Translations under genes and position numbers: made by a program
NCBI GenBank assembly: GCA_037976565.1
Contig: CP137671.1
Span: 12,271,669-12,335,668 of the forward strand
From: Mesocentrotus franciscanus
Lineage: Eukaryota; Echinodermata; Echinoidea; Camarodonta; Strongylocentrotidae
Length of the DNA: 64,000 nucleotides
Direction: 5' to 3'
The notes under the pieces: generated by a model
Databases searched by the model: none
What the model was told of the DNA's origin: nothing
The model's input: only the letters and a program-made list of their open reading frames with translations
Shown: positions 12,801 to 23,667 of the stretch, in pieces
How the letters are laid out: the number at the start of each line of letters is the position of its first letter
How positions within the stretch are numbered: the first letter of the stretch is position 1

Positions 12801-15800
12801 ACCCCGAGGCAGTGCAGGAGATGTTGATTGGGTCGTCGGTAGTTGATATGATGCAAGTCTGATTAGACTTCATGGCAGGGGACCTCAGACATTCGTTGAT
12901 TAATGGGTATGGTTTCTTCGGGGGAGCTTCAATAAAAACAAAAGGAGTCTAATTATGAAAAAAATATACATTGGCGTGAAATCTTATTTCCGAAGAAATC
13001 GTCTGTTATTTTAAAACAAAATAGCAGTGAATGTACATTTTACAAAAACAAAAAAAGAAAATGCATAAACAATAACTAATAGATAATATCTCTGGTGGTT
13101 TGGACACGGTTACCGATGCTTTGTCGTACCAAAAACAGCGTTGCGTCTGATTAAGCTTAATTAGTCTCTTAAAGTAAACATTTATAATAATACATGAATA
13201 AAAATAAGTTCTTTTGTGCACATTATTTGCATTTATTAAAAGTTCGACACCTTAGCTTACAGGTAACGTAAATTGTGTTCAGGATATTGTTAATCAGTTT
13301 CGCTGATAAAATAGCATTATTTAACTTCATGATGATAATACTTACAAAACACATTGATGTCCGTAAAATTGTGAATCAGTATCCCCTTGTAGCTTACTAC
13401 CTTGCAGATATATCGTCCTTGTTCTGCAATGCTGACTTCCTTGATGACCAACGAACGATCTTCATTCATCTCCATGATGCGACACGGCCTCTCACCTAAA
13501 CATGTACCAATGACATCATCGTTTTGAATCCATGAGACTAGGTTTGGTGCTCTATTTGGGTCATATCCTTTGTTCCAGTAGACAGCTAATGGTTTCCCAC
13601 GAAACTGACATTTCAGCACAACGCTGTCCCCAATTCTTACATTTTTGTGTAGATCAGTATACACAACATCGTCAGGAACATCGCAAGCAACACCTGAACA
13701 CACACAAAAAAAGGATCAATGATCAAACTTCTAAAAGTTTGGAAAAGGGTAAATGATGGGTCCAACACAATCTCCTGTAGGCGGAAGCATAATCAACGTT
13801 GCATGGCAATTTCAAGATACAGTCTGTATGCTCTTCAGCTGGCTCAATTTGGACAATACATTGGCCGTTTGGGTATGGATGTTGTAACGGGCAAATGAGA
13901 CAGTTAACGTACAGAGAAAATATGTTTACTGAATACATTTCAAAGAGATAAATGTTTTCTCATGGAAGATGATAATCAAGGATCATCCCAGTAGACCCAA
14001 AGCCCACAAGGCCGACATTGACAAAAAGATTCACTAGAACGACAGTCCACAAAACCGACAAAACAAAGAAATACAAAAGGGAAGCCAACAAAATAGGGAT
14101 CTCAGGCTCGTGGGTTGTCGATCTCCTGGGCCGTCAGTCGGGTGAACATTCTGAAAAAATGGAAGACCAACGAGACTGAAATTGTGGGTCTGGTGAAATG
14201 TTATTTCTTTAGCTCTAACTTCCTTATACCTTGCCTGATTTTGTTCAATTTTTCACTAATCTTATTCAAATCGTTTAAACTTTACAATAAAGGTAACTTA
14301 GGATGAAGGTTTTGGTTCCCTTTAAGTAGTATATTCGGATTAGCAATCATTCGACTTGATTGCAGCTTAAAGGCATTGTTTAACAATACCAAATCTGAGA
14401 TGCATGGCCCTACGTGTTATCAGCGTCTGTGATATGGTGTAATATTGAAGCCCTTAAAAAAATTGCGCTTTAAAAATGATCATGAAGTGCCTCAAAAAAG
14501 TAAAAATCTTTGAGTGACCGGTTTTACCATACTCATTTTCCCCAATAGACTGTAGTGTTATAAAAACCGTTGGGAAAACGGCTTTTGAAATTTCGAATTC
14601 CAATCATAAATATCTTGATAATCAGACGGGCGATCGGCTTGTAAACGTCATGGGATTCCTGATTGACCTAAAGGTTTATAATTATGATTGCAGCATGAGC
14701 TAAATCCAGGATTTTTGTTTAGAATCTGAGACAAAGATACCCAATCCCTTTAACTTACATAATTCCATCCCGGCTCAGCAGCCTATTCTATGTTCAAATA
14801 GTGCTAATAGTTAATAACTAATAGATTAATCAACAAATATATTTATATATCTTTGTGCAATGCCTGATAAAGAATATCATGATAAATATGAATGTCATTT
14901 TGTTCGACCGTGCGTCATTGTTGAGTGATTGCAGTTTGCGTTCTCGCTTGTAAACCCTGTGTCATGAAGGAATTTTTTCCAGGCGAGAAGGGAATTCTTT
15001 TGTTTAAGCACTGGTAGGAAATGTACTACTCAAAGGTCAGTTAGAGGTAGCCAAGCGTAGGATGCATTATTGCATACATTTGCATTTAAGACACACAGTA
15101 TATGGGGTTTTGGTTATGCATGATTTTGGGTTGGCTATTGAATGTAAATATAAATAGAAATAGCTTGCATACCTAGGGGGTTTTGAATGTTAAGGACCTG
15201 GCAAAGAAAGGGTAAAGGGAAGTTGCCGTAGAATAATGGGCAGAACCCTTCAAGTCAGTGCTACGGTGCAGACGTTTAATGCACGAGGTAGATTTATTTA
15301 GGAAGGCAACAGAAACATTTTTCTTCAGAGATATCTTCACGTCGGGGCGAGATAAGCTGTCAAGTCGACGGGGATTTCTACGCAGTCTAGAGACTGGCCA
15401 AGCGACCAGGGGAGTCATCGACAGAGATAGAGATGAGCTGCCAAGTCGACGGGGTTATCTACGCAGTCTAGAGACTGGCCAAGCGATCAGGAGCTGGGAC
15501 CAGGGAGGGACTCACGAGATGGAAGCTGCCCTGTAGTAAAGTTATGTACTAGTGAATTGTTTATGTTCTGTTGATTTTTGACGCCACGATTTGTAGGCTG
15601 AAGATTAAAATTTCATTATACCTTTATACAATTGTGTTCTGTTGTGGTTCCTGATGAGGTAGCAGTTTAAATAATTAAAAAAAAGTCACTCACGTGACAA
15701 TTTGGAGGTCCCACCGAGACCCAACTGCTACTTTATTAGAAAGGATTGGAAAATGTTACCCTCAGTACATATTATTGTGATTTATGTGAAGTGGTTCTCC

Positions 15801-18800
15801 CAAGGTGTGCATTGAAGCATGCATGGTTCAAGCCTTGGTACATTTATCTTGCTCTCTATACTTGCATAATTATTAAAGCATCGACGTTAAGTCAGGCAAG
15901 GCTTTAAGCTATCGCAGTTAGGATAGGACAGTTAATTATTGACGGATTTTTCGCGCTGCGAGAATTAGGACATAGGTCGTTTGTCGCCCGGAAAAAAACA
16001 GCGTTTAAGTAGAGGCTAATATACAAAAAGCTTTACAGGGCTGTTGGTCGACGGGATAGCGAATGTGTCGGAAAGAACTATTGTTCTTTGTTAACATAAT
16101 TACTGCCTATTGTTGTGTAACTGGTTGATTAGCATGATGGCTAGTATTGAGAAAATCAAAGAATTTTCTTCTCTAGGTAGGGAGATCGGGCTCACTGGAA
16201 GTGAGTTGAATAGTTTCGTGTCGGCTCGTTGTAATGAATATGAGCGCGAGAGCGAACGAGAGAGAGAGCGCGAGAAAGAGGCTCATGAACATGAGAGAGA
16301 GCGGGAGAAAGAGGCTCATGAATTGCGCTTGGCTCAATTCAAGGCAGAACAAGCGAAAACGGAAGAGCGCCCTCTTGAGTTTGGTGGTCTACGGTTGAAA
16401 GTTGGCAAATTTGATGAACACACTGATAATTTTGATTCGTATATTACGAAATTTGAATTGATGATGGAGAGTCAACGTGTTCCTGATCATTTGAAGTGTT
16501 TGCATTTGATTGCCAATTTGACTGGAAAATCACTTGATGTTGTCAATAGGATGACTAGTGTTGATCGCACTAATTACGGAAAGGTAAAGCGAGAGATTAT
16601 GGAATATTTCCATTTGACTGAGGAGGGGTATAAGAAAAAGTTCAGGTCAGCTAGGCCGAGTAAGGATGAACGCCCCAAACAGTTTGCTGTGCGGATGAAG
16701 GGGTATTTCGACAAGTGGCTGGAAATGTCGAGTATCGAAGAGAATTACGAGTCTTTGGTTGATTTAGTAATACGAGAGCAATTTGTAAATTGTTGTCCCA
16801 GAGAGGTAGTCGGATTCTTGAAAGAGAGGAATTGTGGGAAGTTGGATGAGATGATTGAAAGTGCTGAAGTGTTCGTGCATGCACATGGATTGCACACTTT
16901 CTCGAGTAATCCTAAAAGTGATAGATTCCATCCAAGTCAAAACCAGAAACAAAACCAAAGACAAGATCCTAAATCAGTCTCTGTTACACAAACAGACAAG
17001 AAAACCAAGTCTGCTGGTTCAGCGAGATATGGTGGTAGTGGTGGTGGTACAGAAACATGCGTGGCTGTTACAAGTGTGGTAGTCCCAATCATTTGAAGAG
17101 GAATTGTCCGATGATGCCCATAGCTCATTCTGGTCAGGCCATGAGTGTGGAAGACACTTATATTCCATCTGAGAATGTGAAGCGTGATGTGTCGAGTTTG
17201 CCATCAAATGGGGTAGACTATTCAGGGTCGATAGGAACTTTACGTTCAGACAATAAGAACCCCAATGGTCAGTCAAAGTCTCTCGGGCATGTCGAGAATT
17301 CTGCGGGTTGTGCTCTGGTTGGTGTACCATTGATGGAGTCAGAGAGTGATTTGGATGTGGAAACACTTGGTATGGCATATGATGAGGTTGGAGCGATGTT
17401 AAATGATATGCCAGTTGTTTCGGGTAGATTGTTACCTCTGAATGCGCCTGTGTCCGTATTGAGAGACTCTGGTAGTAGTACAAGTGTGGTGAGAACGAGT
17501 TTGGTGACGGAGGATCAGTTCACGGGAGTAGTCCAGTTAGTTAGACTAATCGATGGTACTCTAAGAGGCTGTTCACACCGCAAGAGGGGAACGTGGGCGG
17601 ACCGTGGATCGCGCTATCGTAGCGCGACCCACGGTCCGCCCACTGGCATTCGCCGGATTCACACCGCAGTGAGATAGCGCGGTCTATCGTAGCACCCCCT
17701 TTTTTGAGAGGTCCTGTTGCCATGACGCGTGACGTCATGAGGTCAGAGCGGTCAAAGATTTCGCGCGCTATTACGAACCCGTAGTTGAGTTGATGCATAT
17801 GTTCACACAAGAGGGACTTTAATAGAATGAGTATAAAATTCCCCGCGTGTAGAACGATGACTTCCGGCGTGATATCGTAGCTCGGGTTCACACCGGCAGA
17901 GATAGCGCGGTCTAGCGAGCGCTAGACCGCGCTATCTCTCGTGGACCACCCCCAAGAGGTGGTCCAGTGGCACGCCGTTTTGGCTCGCCGTGGCTCGCTG
18001 TTGGGCGGACCGAAACGACGTTGTACCTTCCACACCGAAGAGATAGCGCGGTCTAGCGCGCGCTAGACCGCGCTATCTCTGCCGGTGTGAACAGCCTCTA
18101 AGGCGTTTTCCCAGGGCGAAAGTCATAGTTGATAGTCCCTATTTCACTGGAGATATCAATGCCTTGTGTATGCCAAACTGTCTGTGTGACGTCATTATTG
18201 GTAATGATGTGAAGGGGGCACGTGAGCCCAAAGATCCTGACTTGCAATGGGTGCCTTGTCGTTTTGAAAACACAGCAAGAGGTTCCGATGTTGAGGTTCC
18301 GGTTTCGGTAATTGAGGTTCCGGTTTTGGAAGTCGAGGTTCCGGTTTCGAAAGTCGAGGTTCCGGTTTTGAAAGTTGAGGTTCCGGTTTCGGAGGTTGAT
18401 TCTCCAAGTTTGGAAGAAGCGATGGCTGTTGAGACTAGGGCACAAAAGAAGTTAAAAGCAAAACCTAATCAAGCGTTAAGAGTGAGAGACTCTGGTGTGT
18501 GTGTGCAGTCAGGAGAATTTTTGCGAGAGCAGAAGGATGATCTTTCACTTCAACCTTTATGGAAAAAGGTGAATGATACAGAGTCTAAATCAAAATTCTT
18601 GTTCGTGGCGGAAAAGAATTGCCTATATCGGCAGGATAGGGATAAGAAAAATTCCCGGATAGGAGTTGGTCCGAAGTTGGTTGCTGTTCCCAAGACACAC
18701 AGGTCAGAGGTCATGCGCATTGCCCATGATTCGTTGTTTGGCGGACATCTCGGCATTAACAATACATTGTCAAAGGTCAAAGTTCAGTTTTTCTGGCCAG

Positions 18801-21800
18801 GTATGTCCGAGGATGTTGCCAACTTTTGTCGATCGTGTGATGTGCGTCAGAAGACTGTCAATAAGGGAAGAGTCCCCAAGACTACTCTGGGTAGGTTGCC
18901 GTTAGTTGGCGTTCCGTTTCAGCGCATTGCTATAGATATGATGGGTCCGTTACTCCCATCTGCGCGAGGACATACACATATCTTAACAGTAGTGGACTAT
19001 GCAAATAGATATGTAGAGGCAATACCTCTGAAAGCAATATCAACGATCGATGTTGCGGAGGCGCTGGTAACCGTATACAGTAGGGTAGGTGTTCCATGCG
19101 CAGTCATGTCAGACTTAGGTACACAATTTGTGTCTGACTTGATGAGAAAGGTGTCACCGTTGTTGTCTGTTAAACAAATAACAAGCTCTAGATACCATCC
19201 TATGTGTAATGGCGTCGTAAAAAGATACAACGCAGTAGTCAAGACAGCTTTGAAGCGTCTTTGTTCGGAAGAGCCACGTCAGTGGGATAGGTACTTGCAT
19301 GCTTTGCTATTTGCTCTGCGAGAAGCACCCAGTTCTAGCCTTGGGTTTTCTCCATTTGAGTTACTCTATGGCAGACATGTGAGAGGTCCCATGGACATTT
19401 TGAGAGAGTTATGGACGAATGAATACATAGAAGCTGAGTTGAAAAGCGAGTATGAGTATGTGATTGACTTGCGAAAGAGATTGGTAGAGTCTTGGCAGTT
19501 GGCGCAAGACACGTTGAAGTCTTCGGCGAAGAGGTACAAGGGTTATTATGACCGGAAGGCCAAGAAGCGAAAGTTGAATGTAGGGGATGAGGTTTTGATA
19601 TTGTTACCTACTATTCAAAACAAATTGCTTGTCAAATGGCAGGGGCCATTCAAGGTTGTTGGTACCAAGTTCGACTATGACTATGTTGTCGATGTCAATG
19701 GTGTCGAGAAGACTTGTCATATCAATCTGCTTACACGATATGTTAGACGAGATGAAGAGATGGCTTCTAGTTGTTTTGATATTGGTGCTTGTGAGGTAGA
19801 AGTTGGAGAAGGAGAAGTAGAATTTGAGAAGGTCGAGGAATGTTTGAGAGGTCTACCTGACATGCCATGTTCTGTACAGAAGGAGTTTGTAAGTCATGTT
19901 CAGGTTGATGAGAAATTGAGTAAGGAATCCCAGGGTAAGGTCAGGAAATTGTTGTGCGAATATCAAGATGTGTTCACGGATGTTCCTAAGAAAACTTCAG
20001 TGGCTGAATGCAAGATTCATTTGACTAGTGACGAACCTGTTCGTTCTCCTACGTATAGGGTACCTCAAGCTGTAGAGAGTGAGATTGGGAAAGAGGTTGA
20101 GTCGATGTTGAAGTTAGGGGTGATCGAGCAGTCAGACTCTCCCTATGCGCATCCGATTGTGATGGTGAGAAAGCCGGACGGTTCGAGTCGGTTTGGTATC
20201 GATTTTCGTCGCCTGAACAAGATAACCGTATTCGATCCCGAACCAATGCCTAACCAGCAAGATCTATTTGCCTCTCTTGCAAAGAGTAAATACTTCAGTA
20301 AAATTGATCTTACCAAAGGGTACTGGCAAATTCCAATGAGAGAGTCGGATAAAGCCAAAACTGCATTCCTTACACCGGTTGGTCAATACCAATTCAGATA
20401 CATGCCGTTTGGTTTAGTGACTGCAGGAGCGCAGTTCACTAGAATGATCAGGAGAGTTTTGAAGAGCATTCCCAACGTAGTGAATTACATAGATGATATT
20501 CTAGTCCACACGGAGACGTGGGAAGAGCATGTCAAAACAGTAGAGATAGTCTTGTGTAGGTTGCGAGAAGCCAATTTGGCTGCGCGTCCCTCGAAATGTT
20601 TCATAGGGTTTAGTTCAATAGACTTCTTAGGACACGAGCTAGGAAATGGAACGATTCTCACTAGTAGTAGACTAACTCAGAAGGCTGTAGAAGCACCTAG
20701 ACCAGAAACTAAGAAACAAGTCCGTTCGTTTCTAGGTTTAACCGGATACTACAGGGATTATATTCCTGAGTATGCCGACGTAGCATTACCGTTAACGAAT
20801 CTCACTCGTAAGGGTAGCCCCGGGAAGGTAGAATGGGGGCCGAAAGAGGAAGAAGCTTTCATTAAGCTTGAGGAATGTCTCGCGAAACCTCCGGTCTTAC
20901 GGTTACCCGATTTTGACAAAGTGTTCATGTTGAAAGTTGACGCATCCGATACCGGATTAGGCGCGGTGCTCATGCAAGAGAGCGATGATGAAGATTTTCC
21001 TATTGCATATGCAAGCAAAAAGTTGTTGCCTAGGGAAACTAGATACTCCACAGTCGAAAAGGAATGTTTGGCGATTGTGTGGGCTGTCTGCAAATTTGAG
21101 TACTTTTTGTACGGTAGAGAATTTGAAATTCACACTGACCATAAACCCTTGTTGTACATACAAACCAATAAGATGACAAACAAGCGCATTATGAGATGGA
21201 GTCTAAGTCTCCAAGAGCATAGGTTCCGTCTTGTGTCAGTGAAAGGATCAGAAAATAAGGCTGCGACCTCATGAGCAGATTGCTGTAATTTATGATGTTT
21301 TGATGGATGTTTGTTTTTATCCTATTCAAGAATGGATTACCTGTATTATTTTCTTTTAAAGATATAGTACTATTGACAGGAGAAAAATATCTAACAACCA
21401 AGAAGTTATTACACTGTACACATCATTAAAGTTGTTATGACTATTGTGTGATTTTATTGCAAATACTACTTAAAGTATTTTCTCTTTTCTTTCAGGAACC
21501 CGGTCCACCGAATCGTGTTCGCGGTTAGGGCTTAGTTAAGAAGTAGATTATGTGTACTTTAATGTAATTAGGACCTTCAAGGTAGAACATTGCATTGGTT
21601 TAAATATGTAGGCCTATATCAATGTATTGTCTTGCTTATTTTTGAGACACTTGCTAGTTGTTGGTTAACATATCAAGTTATTTGAATTTTCGAGTTCTGA
21701 CAATAAAAAGGAAAACGGAAATATGAATATTAATTGTTAAAAAGTACAAGAATGTTGATAGAAGTTTCGTTAAAAAGACAAATCCAATTACGAATTTGTC

Positions 21801-23632
21801 ATTTATGTTGTATCAAGCTATTCCAAAAGTTTGCAAAGTGCTAAAATTATGTATAACTCAAAGGTTTCAAGTGGATTTATTACTGTTCATATTCCTCTTC
21901 ATGAGAATAATTACACAATGATAAAATAGGAGTGTTATGCTTGTTGTACTATGAATACTTTTACAGTAATTGTCAGTTGATAGACAAGACCGCTGCCACA
22001 ACATGTCTTGTGATTCTTTGTTGTATAAAATTGTATATGTAAAACAAACAAAAGAGAGAAAAGAAATAATATCTAACCAAAGATGTAAATACAGAAATAT
22101 GTCGGCAAATTTGTTTCAAATGTTTCTGAATATAACGTAGACCCCCTCGTACCTAATTACGACGTTGACAAGTGACAAATCTACTTGTTGAGGGTTCTTG
22201 TCGTTGATGAATTACAGAATTATCAAAATCATGTATAGATTATATTTGCGTTATGCCTGATAAAGAATACCTAAATAAATGTTGATATCAATTCGTGCGA
22301 CCCGCGTCGTTTCTGAATGACTGTTGCAGTTTGCATAAGATAAGGATATACTTCCCTGTGTATCATGTTAAAATCGTTAGTTAAAAGCATTTTGACAATG
22401 ATTAATATTCCTGTAGAATAAGTCCCCTCTCTTCATCCAAATTTTGATTTTTGCGTAATACTCCCATAACAGCGTCATGTATCCCGCCCCCTTTCCGGCT
22501 GCTATCGACTCAAGCATTCATGCTTATGATAGTTGGCCTCTGCATTTATCTTGATTTCTTTATTATATATATATACATGCATTTTGTGTGTGTGCGTGTG
22601 TGTGTGTGTGTGTGTATTTCAGTTGTCACTCTTTATGTAAATAAATTATATTATATTTATATTATATACTATTATTTTTATTTGAATGTTTGTACAGTAT
22701 TGGATTTATCAATAAATGCAAAAACATCTGCAAAATAAAAGTTAAGGGAGTGGGGAGGCAAAATAAATCATGCGAAATGTTCTGAATCTTTATTCAAAAT
22801 TAACAAAGGCAGTTGTATTGAACCAATCAAGATCATGGTTTAATTAGGTGACCTGCCGCGTAGCAAGACAGAGCACCTATTGATTTTTAATTTCATTTTT
22901 ATTTCCACTTCTCATAGAAGACACAAAATAATTTACCTACAATATGTGATTAACACAACAAACCATGAAAATATAACAATGTGCATACAATATGTGATTA
23001 ACACAACAAAACAAGAAAATAGCATAACATTATTAGAAAGAATTTAGAGCACCTAGAATTTATACTTGAGATTGTGGTGGAGCCAGCAGAGGCCACTGAC
23101 CTATCAAGGGCTGGTCTCCAGGATTAAATTAAATATAAATAGTTAGGTACAAAACATAGTTAAGTACACAACAAAAGGGAGAACAGGCGGCATGTGTGAA
23201 GGAGAAGTATGCATTAAGAATAGTTGGGCGGTGTAGCAACGTTAAGAAATCAACATATCTTTGGATATTGTTTATATTTACGTTTGAAAGAGGCAAGGAT
23301 GGACTGTTTTTGTTTAATGTCATCAGGTAATGAATTCCATAGTTGAGGTCCCAAGTGTCGGACCGTCTGTCTGGACGATGCGTACTCTAACAATTGCACA
23401 CGTGGTCTTTTGGAATAGCTGGTGTTGTACTTATGAATTTGAGAGTTTAACATGAACATATCATTTAAAACATGAGGCAACAAGTTCTTGAAATATTTGT
23501 ACATAAATAATGCAGTTTGCAATTTACAAATGTCAAAAAATAGTTAAGACTTTAAGTTTCTTACAAGGACGATCACTTGGTGTTCCGGGATAAGAGTTGG
23601 TACTTGCACGCAGAGTCCTTTTTGAGGGGGTA

Positions 23633-23667
<35 letters not shown>

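Larger units (their letters stand above)
15701..21290 (+). mobile_element. Gmr1-type Ty3/gypsy retrotransposon, decayed
   Basis: The order is gag, CCHC knuckle, protease, integrase, reverse transcriptase, RNase H. Integrase before reverse transcriptase is the hallmark of the deuterostome Gmr1 group; ordinary Ty3/gypsy elements have it last. The copy is inactive: a frame change at the gag/pol junction, a 534-bp transposon in the protease, a lost integrase glutamate, and a one-base frame loss at the end of RNase H. It lies in the proposed first intron of gene A, opposite to that gene. Confidence 0.85.

Noticed and set aside
15258..15536. 92-codon frame with a repeated LRSLETGQA motif
   Set aside because: It lies in the putative LTR and its repeat is an 81-bp DNA duplication, not evidence of a protein.
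15789..15841. Possible tRNA-like promoter boxes
   Set aside because: Only a weak B-box match inside the retrotransposon leader, with no A box at proper spacing.
17541..17891. Minus-strand frame over the Harbinger-like element
   Set aside because: Product of GC-rich palindromes; no transposase motif.
18195..18445. Minus-strand proline/glutamate repeats
   Set aside because: Shadow of the EVPV-type repeat in the pol frame.
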